A program made the translations under genes and the position numbers. Below the pieces are notes generated by a model, which was given only the letters and a program-made list of their open reading frames with translations, was not told the origin of the DNA and ran no database searches. From Clostridium sp. (GTDB lineage Bacteria > Bacillota > Clostridia > Clostridiales > Clostridiaceae), in NCBI RefSeq assembly GCF_018372875.1, contig NZ_JAHAIF010000070.1:1-12058 (forward strand): 12,058 nucleotides of DNA. Reading direction: 5' to 3'. Positions 1 through 7,533 of the stretch are shown piece by piece. Positions within the stretch are counted from its first letter, which is position 1. The number at the start of each line of letters is the position of its first letter.

Positions 1-15
1 TAAGAATATTTTATC

Positions 16-55
16 ATAAATCCTAAACTCGTAGAGTTTGGGATTTATTTTTTTT
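16..55 (+). terminator. Intrinsic terminator of an unseen upstream gene
   Basis: A 15-bp stem (16-30 with 34-48, one G-U pair) closes a 3-nt loop and runs into eight T residues (48-55). The T-tract lies on the plus-strand side, so it terminates a plus-strand gene that lies left of the window and converges on mnmA. Confidence 0.85.
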
Positions 56-57
56 AC

Positions 58-97
58 AAAAAAAGAGCTACGCACTAATTATTTAGTGCGACAGCCC
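58..97 (-). terminator. Intrinsic terminator of the iscR-iscS-iscU-mnmA operon
   Basis: Read on the minus strand, a perfect 8-bp stem (83-90 with 71-78, loop 79-82) is extended by a 5-bp outer stem (93-97 with 65-69) across a small bulge. Seven U residues follow (64-58). It begins 14 nt after the mnmA stop codon. Confidence 0.85.
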
Positions 98-110
98 CAT
101 TTAAATGCAG

Positions 111-1187
111 CTATAATATTTTTTCAATTATTCCCCCGCCAACTACAATATTACCATCATAGAATACTACTGACTGTCCTTTTGTAATAGCTCTTTGTTT
201 ATCTTTAAACGACACTCTAACTCTACCATTCTTTTCAGGGTATAAAACAGCCTCTGCTGGTCTTGCAGAATATCTAACCTTTGCAGTTACTTTTAACTCA
301 CCTTCAAGATTATCAAAAGGAATAAAATTAACATCCTTAGCTAATAAGTCTGTTTTAAATATATCTTCTTCAGGACCAATTACAACTTCATTTGTCTTTG
401 GTCTAATATCAGTTACAAAAACAGGTCTTCCTAAGGATAGTCCTAATCCTTTTCTTTGACCAATTGTATAATATACTATTCCTTTATGCTTTCCTAATAC
501 ATTCCCTTCTTTATCAACAAAGTTTCCTGGTTTTATTTTTCCAGGCTTAGCTTCTAAGATAAATCTTCCATGGTTATTATCAGGAATAAAACATATTTCT
601 TCACTATCTTTTTTATTATGAACAGCTAATCCTATTTCCTTAGCTATTTCCCTTATTTTATCCTTAGTATATTCTCCACAAGGCATTAATGTATGTTCTA
701 ATTGATCTTGTGTAAAATTATATAAAGCATAAGTTTGATCTTTCTTATCATCATCAGATTTAATTAGAAGGTATCTTCCATCTTTTTCTACAATCTTAGC
801 ATAGTGTCCTGTTGCAACATATTCTGCACCTATACCTCTAGCTTTTCTAAGTAAAGCATCAAACTTTATATGTTTATTACATGCAATACATGGGTTAGGA
901 GTTTTTCCAACCATATATTCATCTATAAAATAATCAATTACCTTTTCTTTAAATATATCTTTAAAATTTAACACATAAAAAGGTATACCTATTCTGTCAC
1001 AAACTCTTCTAGCATCTTCTACAGCAGAAAGAGAACAACATCCCCCTTCATTTTCTATAGTTTCATCATTGTCTGGTGACATTCTTAAAGTTATACCTAT
1101 AACATCATATCCTTGTTCTTTTAAAAGATAAGCAGCGACGGAGCTATCAACTCCGCCACTCATACCTACAACTACTTTTTTCTTCAT
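111..1187 (-). CDS. mnmA: tRNA 2-thiouridine(34) synthase MnmA
   Basis: The product is the 358-aa enzyme that adenylates and thiolates the C2 of the wobble uridine in tRNAs for Lys, Glu and Gln, in the cytoplasm. The PP-loop SGGVDSS is at residues 10-16. The catalytic cysteine is in NPC (Cys100) and its partner is in EEICF (Cys199). The length is normal for the family. ATG is chosen because AGGAG (1194-1198) lies 6 nt upstream and overlaps the iscU stop codon, so translation is probably coupled. It is the last gene of the isc operon. Placement behind iscS suggests that this cysteine desulfurase donates the persulfide sulfur directly, as YrvO does for MnmA in Bacillus subtilis (inference from family knowledge). 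Confidence 0.96.
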   Translation of the reverse strand: MKKKVVVGMSGGVDSSVAAYLLKEQGYDVIGITLRMSPDNDETIENEGGCCSLSAVEDARRVCDRIGIPFYVLNFKDIFKEKVIDYFIDEYMVGKTPNPCIACNKHIKFDALLRKARGIGAEYVATGHYAKIVEKDGRYLLIKSDDDKKDQTYALYNFTQDQLEHTLMPCGEYTKDKIREIAKEIGLAVHNKKDSEEICFIPDNNHGRFILEAKPGKIKPGNFVDKEGNVLGKHKGIVYYTIGQRKGLGLSLGRPVFVTDIRPKTNEVVIGPEEDIFKTDLLAKDVNFIPFDNLEGELKVTAKVRYSARPAEAVLYPEKNGRVRVSFKDKQRAITKGQSVVFYDGNIVVGGGIIEKIL

Positions 1188-1196
1188 AGACTACTC

Positions 1197-1634
1197 CTAT
1201 TCTTCTCCATGAACGTGATCGTGCAAATCATCTCCATGTTCTTCGAAATCCCAAAGTTCCATTCCTTTGTTCTTTCTGTAGTCGTTAATTGCCTTGTGTA
1301 TAGCTTCTTCTGCTAATACTGAACAGTGCATTTTTACTGGTGGAAGTCCATCTAAAGCTTCTGCAACTGCTTTGTTTGATAGCTCCCAAGCTTCATCTAT
1401 ATGTTTACCCTTAATTAGTTCAGTTGCCATTGATGATGATGCTATAGCAGAACCACAACCAAATGTCTTAAACTTAACATCTTCTATAATTCCGTTATCA
1501 TCTACCTTTAAGTAAATCTTCATTATATCTCCGCACTTAGCGTTTCCTACTTCACCTACGCCATTTGCATCTTCAATTTCTCCTACGTTTCTTGGATTTC
1601 TGAAATGATCCATAACCTTATCTGTATATATCAT
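1197..1634 (-). CDS. iscU: Fe-S cluster assembly scaffold IscU/NifU-like
   Basis: This 145-aa scaffold assembles [2Fe-2S] and [4Fe-4S] clusters using sulfur from IscS. The three conserved ligand cysteines are Cys34 (AKCGD, with Asp36), Cys60 (FGCGS) and Cys103 (MHCSVL). This is the IscU/NifU N-terminal type, not SufU, which has an insertion before its third cysteine. The last dozen residues are rich in His, Asp and Glu (His133, 138, 140, 142), beyond the usual IscU core. The gene starts 2 nt after the iscS stop codon. Its AGGAG site (1645-1649) lies inside the iscS 3' end, so translational coupling is likely. Databases may call it nifU. Confidence 0.95.
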   Translation of the reverse strand: MIYTDKVMDHFRNPRNVGEIEDANGVGEVGNAKCGDIMKIYLKVDDNGIIEDVKFKTFGCGSAIASSSMATELIKGKHIDEAWELSNKAVAEALDGLPPVKMHCSVLAEEAIHKAINDYRKNKGMELWDFEEHGDDLHDHVHGEE

Positions 1635-1636
1635 AA

Positions 1637-2818
1637 TTATCTTACTCCTCTCTTAATGAAATCTTCCCATAATGGTGACATATCTCTTAATCTTTGAATA
1701 ATTGGTGGTAATACTTCTATTACATAGTTAACATCTTCTTCTGTTGAAGCATCACCTAGTGTTAATCTTAATGATCCATGAGCTTTTTCATGTGGAAGCC
1801 CTATAGCTAATAGAACATGTGATGGATCAAGTGATCCTGATGTACATGCACTACCACTTGAAGCACAAACTCCTTCAAAATCTAATGAAAGCAATATTGA
1901 TTCTCCTTCAATAAATTCAAATCCAACATTAACGTTACCTGGTAATCTCTTATCACCTGTTGGTCCATTAAGCTTTGAATATGGAATCTTTAATAAACCT
2001 TCTATTAATTTATCTCTTAATACTGTCATTTTATCCACATGTTCTTGTAGGTTTTCAGTAGCAAGTTCAATAGCTTTTCCAAGACCTACGATACCAGCAA
2101 TATTTTCAGTACCTGCTCTTCTAGCTCTTTCCTGTCCACCACCGTGAATTAAATTATGTATTCTAACACCCTTCTTTATATAAAGAGCACCTACACCCTT
2201 TGGTCCATATATCTTATGTCCTGCTAAAGATAACAAATCAATATTCATATCCTTAACATCAATTTCTATATTTCCAATTGCTTGAACAGCATCAGTGTGG
2301 AATAAAACCTTCTTTTCTCTACATATAGCTCCAATTTCTTTAATTGGTTCAATAGTACCTATTTCATTATTAGCAAACATTACAGAAACTAAAATTGTTT
2401 TATCTGTAATTGCATTTCTTACATCTTCTGGATTAACAAAACCTTCGCTATCAACATCTAGGTATGTAACTTCAAATCCGTTCTTTTCTAAATATTCACA
2501 TGTATGCAATACAGCATGATGCTCAATTTTAGTTGTTATTATATGGTTACCTTTATTCTTATAAGCTGAAGCTATCCCTTTAATTGCCCAGTTATCAGCT
2601 TCTGATCCTCCACCTGTAAAGTATACTTCATTCATATCACAATTAAGTGCTTTAGAAACTTGGCCTCTAGCCTTATCTACAGCTCTCTTAGTAATTCTTG
2701 ATATTTCATAAAATGAAGATGGGTTACCAAATTTACCTGTGAAGTATGGTAACATTTCTTCTAAGACCTCTGGCTTAACAAAAGTTGTTGCAGCATAATC
2801 CATATACACTGTATTCAT
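1637..2818 (-). CDS. iscS: Cysteine desulfurase IscS/NifS
   Basis: This 393-aa PLP-dependent group I desulfurase converts cysteine to alanine and an enzyme-bound persulfide, which feeds IscU and probably MnmA. His101 (IEHHAV) stacks on PLP, and Lys202 ([10 protein letters not shown]) is the Schiff-base lysine. The persulfide Cys325 lies in the SSGSACTSG loop, the long mobile loop of group I enzymes. It has the normal length and no visible damage. The ATG is preceded by GAGGTG (cacct on plus at 2826-2830). The iscR stop codon is only 12 nt upstream, so the two genes share a transcript. Confidence 0.96.
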   Translation of the reverse strand: MNTVYMDYAATTFVKPEVLEEMLPYFTGKFGNPSSFYEISRITKRAVDKARGQVSKALNCDMNEVYFTGGGSEADNWAIKGIASAYKNKGNHIITTKIEHHAVLHTCEYLEKNGFEVTYLDVDSEGFVNPEDVRNAITDKTILVSVMFANNEIGTIEPIKEIGAICREKKVLFHTDAVQAIGNIEIDVKDMNIDLLSLAGHKIYGPKGVGALYIKKGVRIHNLIHGGGQERARRAGTENIAGIVGLGKAIELATENLQEHVDKMTVLRDKLIEGLLKIPYSKLNGPTGDKRLPGNVNVGFEFIEGESILLSLDFEGVCASSGSACTSGSLDPSHVLLAIGLPHEKAHGSLRLTLGDASTEEDVNYVIEVLPPIIQRLRDMSPLWEDFIKRGVR

Positions 2819-2830
2819 GTTTCTTCACCT

Positions 2831-3274
2831 CTATATTTTAAGTTTTAATGATTCGTTATTTATCTTGATTCTTTCATAGTCATTTACTATATCTTGAAGA
2901 GTTACTGACTTCATTACATCATCAATACTGTTTTTAATCTTTGCCCAAAGTAATCTTGTAGCACAGCAATCAAGATTATCACAAGAAACACCTTCAATGC
3001 ATTCTGCAATCTCAATTGGCCCTTCAAGTACATACATAATTTCAGCTACAGTAATGTCTTTAGGCTCTCTACTTAAAACATATCCTCCTTGAGCACCTCT
3101 AATACTTGTTATTAGCTTTGCTTTTCTTAAAGGAGAAAATAATTGTTCTAAATAATATTCAGATATATTTTGTCTTTTAGAAATAGTTTTAATTGATAAA
3201 GGCGCTCCACCATAATTTATAGCAAGTTCTACCATTGCTTTTACTCCATAACGCCCCTTTGTTGAAAGTTTCAT
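2831..3274 (-). CDS. iscR: Rrf2-family regulator IscR
   Basis: This 147-aa winged-helix regulator senses Fe-S status and probably represses its own operon. The N-terminus MKLSTKGRYG is the classic Rrf2 start. Helix-turn-helix residues lie at about 26-65, and RGAQGGY is the wing. Cluster-ligand cysteines are Cys92, Cys98 and Cys103/Cys104, the same 92/98/104 spacing as Escherichia coli IscR. The position of the fourth E. coli ligand, His107, is Arg here. A GTG nine bases upstream is in frame, but it lies inside the Shine-Dalgarno GAGGTG, so the ATG at 3274 is the likely start. It is first in the operon, behind the promoter at 3323-3351. CymR-type Rrf2 proteins lack these cysteines, which favours IscR. 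Confidence 0.92.
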   Translation of the reverse strand: MKLSTKGRYGVKAMVELAINYGGAPLSIKTISKRQNISEYYLEQLFSPLRKAKLITSIRGAQGGYVLSREPKDITVAEIMYVLEGPIEIAECIEGVSCDNLDCCATRLLWAKIKNSIDDVMKSVTLQDIVNDYERIKINNESLKLKI

Positions 3275-3304
3275 TATCTTCACCTCTTAATGTTGAGTAA
3301 ATTA

Positions 3305-3329
3305 CTATGCTTTATATTTTATATCATAG
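3305..3329. promoter_or_regulatory. Candidate IscR operator, 25-bp dyad
   Basis: CTATG (3305-3309) and CATAG (3325-3329) are the outer arms of an imperfect 25-bp dyad, with further matching pairs inside. It covers the -10 box and the predicted start site of the iscR promoter, a position suited to repression. The length matches known IscR sites, but the sequence is not the E. coli consensus, so assignment to IscR is inference. Confidence 0.45.
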
Positions 3330-3351
3330 CAAAACGCTCGGACTTTGTCAA
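3323..3351 (-). promoter_or_regulatory. Sigma-A promoter of the isc-mnmA operon
   Basis: On the minus strand TTGACA (3351-3346, a perfect -35) is followed by a 17-bp spacer and TATGAT (3328-3323, 5 of 6 to the -10 consensus). Transcription should start near 3316, about 40 nt before the iscR ATG. No other convincing promoter is seen inside the operon. Confidence 0.85.
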
Positions 3352-3394
3352 TAATCTAAATACATCAATATTTACTTTACTGAAATATAATTTA

Positions 3395-3406
3395 ACAATT
3401 AATTGT
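3395..3406. promoter_or_regulatory. 12-bp perfect palindrome upstream of the chitinase remnant
   Basis: ACAATTAATTGT is a perfect palindrome placed just after a TATAAT sequence (3386-3391) that could be the -10 of the chitinase gene. No good -35 is seen. It may be an old operator, but AT-only palindromes arise easily in DNA of this composition. Confidence 0.25.
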
Positions 3407-3428
3407 AATAATATGTAAGAAGGCCTCT

Positions 3429-4436
3429 ATGAGAAAGAAAGTATCAATATCTACATCTATTGCACTTATACTATGTTTAAGCTTATTTATATCCTATAGA
3501 AATATAATAAACAATAACTCCAATAATAATTCTGATACAAACCTAAATAATACATATAATAGCAACAAAAATATTATTATGTACTTTCCTAACTGGGAAG
3601 TTTACAGTGAATATCACAACAATCTTACTGTTGGAGATATTCCTTGGAACAAGGTTACAGTTATAAATCATGCTTTCTTTACTGTATCTAAAGCCTTTAA
3701 ATTAGAGTCTACTGATAAGGATGCTGATTTTGAAAAATCCTTTCCTAATTCAGAAGGATGAGAGCAAGGACAACTTAGAGGACATATTGGTGAATACAAA
3801 TACTATAAATCTAAATACCCTAATGTAAAAGTTCTTATATCTGTGGGTGGTTGGACACGTGGAGAAAACTTTCATGATATGGCAAAAACAAAAGAAAACA
3901 GAAAAATATTTATTGACAGCATAATAGATTTCTTTAAAAAATATCCCTTTATTGATGGTATAGATATAGACTGGGAGTATCCAGGAGAAAACAGTACAAA
4001 AGTCCCTAATGATGAATTTGATAAAGGTTGTCCTGGTGGGCAAATACCATGGTTTCAAATAAAAGAAAGGTGTAACTTTGTAATAAAGAATAATTGTCTG
4101 GGAAATAACTGGTGATGACAAGAACAAAAACTTCCCGCCAACTACTCTTATATGGGAAAGCTTTGGTAAAACAACCGATACTTCTACTGAAAATAATTAA
4201 GAAAATACCAATCAAGAAGTTATGAATAATAGTTTAGATGATTTTAACATAAACCTTCAAAGAAGATTTCTCAATGTTGGGAAGGGGTACTTTCTTACTC
4301 TGGTAATATCTACACTATATCTAACCCAAGTTGGGGAGGAAATATTAACAACGGTAGTTCCATTACAGTAAACGGAGCTTGTGAGGGTAATTCCAAGGAT
4401 CTTAAAATTAAAAATGTTAAAATAGAAGTGAACTAA
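3429..4436 (+). pseudogene. Decayed secreted GH18 chitinase with carbohydrate-binding tail
   Basis: Remains of a secreted chitin-degrading enzyme. An ATG with AGAAGG upstream (3418-3423) starts a signal peptide or anchor (residues 1-22), then an Asn-rich linker and the first part of a GH18 barrel. The SVGGW motif (3840-3854) and the catalytic DGIDIDWE motif (3954-3977) are intact. An in-frame TGA (3759-3761) sits where the related proteins appear to carry Trp. After about 4035 most of the barrel is missing, and the remnant WEITGDD continues in another frame (4099-4119) until a TAA at 4198-4200. The reading frame then returns to the first one from about 4264 for a carbohydrate-binding tail (SYSGN, NPSWGG) ending at TAA 4434-4436. 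The tail looks like CBM2, but it is too short to be sure. Several independent lesions mean no active enzyme is made. Confidence 0.88.
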
Positions 4437-4476
4437 AATAAAAAGAGATATCGCTAACTATATATAGCCATATCTC
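4437..4476 (-). terminator. Intrinsic terminator of rarA
   Basis: Read on minus, a 7-bp stem (4470-4476 with 4445-4451) and an inner 4-bp stem (4465-4468 with 4453-4456), separated by a C-C mismatch, lead into TTTTTATTTT. It lies directly after the rarA stop codon and abuts the end of the convergent chitinase remnant. On the plus strand the T-rich stretch is poorer, so it is mainly a minus-strand signal. Confidence 0.8.
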
Positions 4477-4484
4477 CTTCATTT

Positions 4485-5756
4485 CTATTTTCCTTTAACT
4501 TTATCCCAATAATCCTTAGAGGTTCTTTCCATCTTATTATCTCCATACTCATAATATACCTTATCTTTAATATTATTAGGTAAATACTGTTGTTTAACAT
4601 AATGATTAGGATAAATATGAGGATATTTATATTCAACTCCTCTTCCTAAGTTTGACGCTCCAGAATAATGTGCATCTTTCAAGTGAGGTGGTATATCATC
4701 AATAGACAGATTATCTAAATCCTTTAAGGCACTATCTATTGCATTAATTGCTGAATTTGATTTTGGTGATGTAGCAAGTAATATAGTTGCCTCAGCTAGT
4801 GGAATTCTAGCTTCTGGGAAACCCAACTCTCTTGCTGAATCCACTAATGATTTTACTATTAATGCTCCTTGAGGATATGCCAATCCTATATCCTCAGCTG
4901 CTATAACTTGAAGTCTTCTGCATATAGAAATTAAATCACCTGCTTTTATAAGTCTTGCTAAATAATGAATTGCACCATCTGGGTCACTTCCCCTTATTGA
5001 CTTTTGAAAAGCACTTAAGTAATCATAATGGCTATCTCCATTCATATCATAGGCAACTACCTTTGTTTGAGTAGAATCTCTTGCAATTTCCTCATCTATG
5101 TATACTACTCCATCTTCATTAGGATTAGTTGACCTAATGGCCACCTCTAAACCATTAATAGATTTTCTTACATCTCCATTTGATGCTCTTGCAAAATAAT
5201 CTAAGGCCCCATCAGTTACTTCTAAGGAAATTTCAGTATAGTCCTTTTGTTCAATTTGAATTGCTCTACTTAAAGCCTTTTTTATATCTTCCTCACTTAA
5301 GGGCTTAAACTCAAAAATAGTAGATCTACTTAATAAGGCTTTAAATACATAATGATATGGGTTTTCTGTAGTAGAAGCTATTAAGGTAATTCTACCGTCC
5401 TCTATGTATTCTAATAAGGACTGTTGTTGCTTTTTATTAAAATTCTGAATCTCATCTAGATACAGTAATACCCCTTTTCTTCCCATAAAGGTATCTAAAT
5501 CCTTACAAATATCTTGAATATCTTTTAAAGATGCATTTGTAGCATTTAGTTTATAAAACTGTTTATTAGCTTTTTTTGCAATTATGTTTGCTACAGTAGT
5601 CTTTCCTATACCTGGTGGTCCATAAAAAATCATGTTACTTATAGCTCCACTTTTCACCATTCTATCTAATATCCTATTTTCACCTAATATATGTTTCTGA
5701 CCACATACATCCTTAAGCTCTGTGGGTCTAATCTTATCTGCTAATGGTTTATACAT
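4485..5756 (-). CDS. rarA: Replication-associated recombination protein RarA (MgsA), AAA+ ATPase
   Basis: This 423-aa clamp-loader-like AAA+ ATPase acts at stalled replication forks (RarA/MgsA in E. coli, YrvN in Bacillus). Walker A GPPGIGKTT is at 46-54 and Walker B LLYLDE at 97-102. A sensor 1 region (IASTTENPYH) follows. The C-terminal half has the family's helical tetramerisation segments, with AAEDIGLAYP and the HLKDAHY motif near the end. The length is normal and no lesions are seen. The start ATG is preceded by AAAGG about 11 nt upstream, a weak site. It is probably a single-gene transcript, with the importer operon terminator at 5810-5844 upstream and its own terminator downstream. 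Confidence 0.94.
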   Translation of the reverse strand: MYKPLADKIRPTELKDVCGQKHILGENRILDRMVKSGAISNMIFYGPPGIGKTTVANIIAKKANKQFYKLNATNASLKDIQDICKDLDTFMGRKGVLLYLDEIQNFNKKQQQSLLEYIEDGRITLIASTTENPYHYVFKALLSRSTIFEFKPLSEEDIKKALSRAIQIEQKDYTEISLEVTDGALDYFARASNGDVRKSINGLEVAIRSTNPNEDGVVYIDEEIARDSTQTKVVAYDMNGDSHYDYLSAFQKSIRGSDPDGAIHYLARLIKAGDLISICRRLQVIAAEDIGLAYPQGALIVKSLVDSARELGFPEARIPLAEATILLATSPKSNSAINAIDSALKDLDNLSIDDIPPHLKDAHYSGASNLGRGVEYKYPHIYPNHYVKQQYLPNNIKDKVYYEYGDNKMERTSKDYWDKVKGK

Positions 5757-5809
5757 CTCTATCTCTACCTTTACTTTAAATATATATAAATCATATCATA
5801 ATTTAGCAC

Positions 5810-5844
5810 ATGAATAAAACTCCTACATTTTCACATAGGAGTTT
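5810..5844 (-). terminator. Intrinsic terminator of the ABC importer operon
   Basis: A perfect 9-bp stem (5836-5844 with 5817-5825) closes a 10-nt loop. Read on minus it is followed by TTTTATTC, and it starts 6 nt after the ATPase gene stop codon. It separates the importer operon from rarA. Confidence 0.8.
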
Positions 5845-5849
5845 ACATT

Positions 5850-6647
5850 TTAAACAAATAAAGTTCTATCACTAAGTTCTTCTTTAATATGAACCTTTTC
5901 AAAAAGTTGCATTAACTTATCCGTTGAATCTAATTCTTTCCTCTCTTTTCCCTTAACATCTACAACTATATTTCCTCTATGCATCATAAACAATCTATTT
6001 CCAGAATCTATAGCATGCTTTAAATTGTGAGTTACCATTAAAGTAGTTATTCCTCTTTCTTTAACTATTTTTTTAGTAATCTCCATTATCTTTTCTGATG
6101 TCTTAGGATCTAATGCAGCTGTATGCTCATCTAATAATAATAACTTAGGATTTGACATTACAGCCATTAAAAGGGTTAAAGCTTGTCTTTGTCCACCAGA
6201 TAATAATTCAACTTTATTATAAAGCTTATCCTCCAACCCTAAATTTAGCTCTTTAAGAAGTTCCTTATAGGATTCTATTCTCTTTTTATTAATCCCTAAG
6301 GACAAACCATATTTTTTACCCTTATTATCTGCAAGTGAAAGATTTTCTAATATAGTCATCTTAGGATCAACCCCAAAAGATGGATTTTGATATACTCTAC
6401 CAATCTCCCTGCACCTATAAAACTCTTCTTTACTAGATACATTTTCTCCATCAATATATATAGTTCCAGAGTCTTGTTCTATTGATCCTGCAATTATGTT
6501 TAACAAAGTTGATTTTCCAGCTCCATTAGAGCCTATAATAGTAACAAAATCACCCTTATCAATTTCTACTGATAATTTATCAAAGACTTTATTTTCATTT
6601 ATACTATTAGGATTAAATACTTTCGATAGCTGCCTGATCTTCAGCAT
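5850..6647 (-). CDS. ABC importer ATP-binding protein (TrpZ-like)
   Basis: This 265-aa ATPase subunit powers the importer encoded with it. Walker A GSNGAGKST is at 39-47 and Q-loop Gln at 87. The signature LSGGQ is at 149-153, Walker B LLLLDE at 169-174 and the switch His at 207. In-frame GTG codons 12 and 15 nt upstream exist, but relatives begin with an MLKI-type sequence. The ATG at 6647 is therefore preferred, although its ribosome site (GGGTGG) is weak. The start overlaps the permease gene by 35 nt, so translational coupling is likely. It is the last gene of the operon. The paired permease is LivH-like, but this ATPase stands alone, as in TrpXYZ/CD0873-type systems, which lack a second ATPase. 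Confidence 0.9.
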   Translation of the reverse strand: MLKIRQLSKVFNPNSINENKVFDKLSVEIDKGDFVTIIGSNGAGKSTLLNIIAGSIEQDSGTIYIDGENVSSKEEFYRCREIGRVYQNPSFGVDPKMTILENLSLADNKGKKYGLSLGINKKRIESYKELLKELNLGLEDKLYNKVELLSGGQRQALTLLMAVMSNPKLLLLDEHTAALDPKTSEKIMEITKKIVKERGITTLMVTHNLKHAIDSGNRLFMMHRGNIVVDVKGKERKELDSTDKLMQLFEKVHIKEELSDRTLFV

Positions 6648-7533
6648 TTTCTTCAGCACCACCCTTCACTTCAGTTTTTTTCCTCTTAAACAGTCCATTT
6701 TGTGTACTTAATGCAATAACTAGTACTCCTGCTGTTAAAAGATTCAAAAGATTTGGATTTAACTTCATTTTTAATGCTACTGAAATAGCAAAGTAATATA
6801 TTACAGTGCCTATAATAGCTTGAGTTGTAGATTTAATCCCCTTGAATCTTCCTAATAATGATGTACCTATTATTACACAAGCTAGTCCTTTTACCACTAC
6901 GCCAGTACCCATGCCAACATCAGCATATCCATTATACTGTGCTGTAAGTCCTCCAGCCAAAGCAACTAAACCATTACTTAACATAAGACCTATTATCTTT
7001 ATATTATTTTTGTTAACTCCAAGGGAAGTAACTACTTGCTCATTATCCCCTACAGCAAATAGTAGGAATCCAACCTTTGTTTTCATAAAAACATCTAATA
7101 AAATCTTTAATACAATCAAAAGTACAGCAACAATAAGTAACGTTGTAAATAGTCCACTTCCTTCTGAGAATATATGAGTTGTTTGAAATAACGGAGTATT
7201 TGATTTATTCCCCATAACCAATAGGTTAACTGAATAAAGACCTATCATTACCAATATACCAGACATTAAATTCGTTATCTTTAGCTTTACATGCAAGAAT
7301 GCTGTAATAAATCCTGCTATAGCCCCCCCTAGGGCAGATGCAATAACTGCTATCCATGGATTTACTCCATTTACTAAAAGAATAGCTGATATACATGCTC
7401 CTAAAGGATAAGTACCATCAACTGAAAGATCAGGAAAGTCTAATATCTTGTAAGTGATAAATACTCCCATTGCTACCAAACCAAATAATGAAGCTTGCTC
7501 TAAGACATTGATAGCTATTTTAAGAATATCCAC
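6613..7533 (-). CDS. ABC importer permease, BPD_transp_2 family (TrpY-like)
   Basis: This 306-aa inner-membrane subunit has about eight hydrophobic segments and a charged C-terminal tail (KRKKTEVKGG onward). The early FPDLSVDGTYPLGA motif and the later GLVALAGGLTAQYNGYADV region are typical of LivH/YtfT-like permeases paired with PF04392 binding proteins. The start is GTG: AGGAGG (plus 7543-7548) lies 9 nt upstream, and the GTG shares one base with the stop codon of the binding-protein gene (TAGTG). As a single permease gene it would act as a homodimer (family knowledge). Confidence 0.9.
   Translation of the reverse strand: MDILKIAINVLEQASLFGLVAMGVFITYKILDFPDLSVDGTYPLGACISAILLVNGVNPWIAVIASALGGAIAGFITAFLHVKLKITNLMSGILVMIGLYSVNLLVMGNKSNTPLFQTTHIFSEGSGLFTTLLIVAVLLIVLKILLDVFMKTKVGFLLFAVGDNEQVVTSLGVNKNNIKIIGLMLSNGLVALAGGLTAQYNGYADVGMGTGVVVKGLACVIIGTSLLGRFKGIKSTTQAIIGTVIYYFAISVALKMKLNPNLLNLLTAGVLVIALSTQNGLFKRKKTEVKGGAEENAEDQAAIESI

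Noticed and set aside
1294..2519. Plus-strand frames opposite iscU and iscS
   Set aside because: They are antisense shadows of well-conserved genes, with no ribosome site and no recognisable protein.
3275..3283. GTG start for iscR, three codons upstream of the ATG
   Set aside because: The GTG lies inside the Shine-Dalgarno GAGGTG that serves the ATG at 3274, and the family N-terminus begins MKLSTKGRYG.
3759..3761. TGA in the chitinase frame as recoding (selenocysteine or Trp)
   Set aside because: No SECIS-like hairpin was noted after it, and further stops and frame changes downstream break the gene anyway. Ordinary nonsense mutation is the simpler reading.
3750..4215. Minus-strand frames across the chitinase remnant
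   Set aside because: They have the hydrophobic composition expected of reverse-complement AT-rich coding DNA, with no start signals or family motif.
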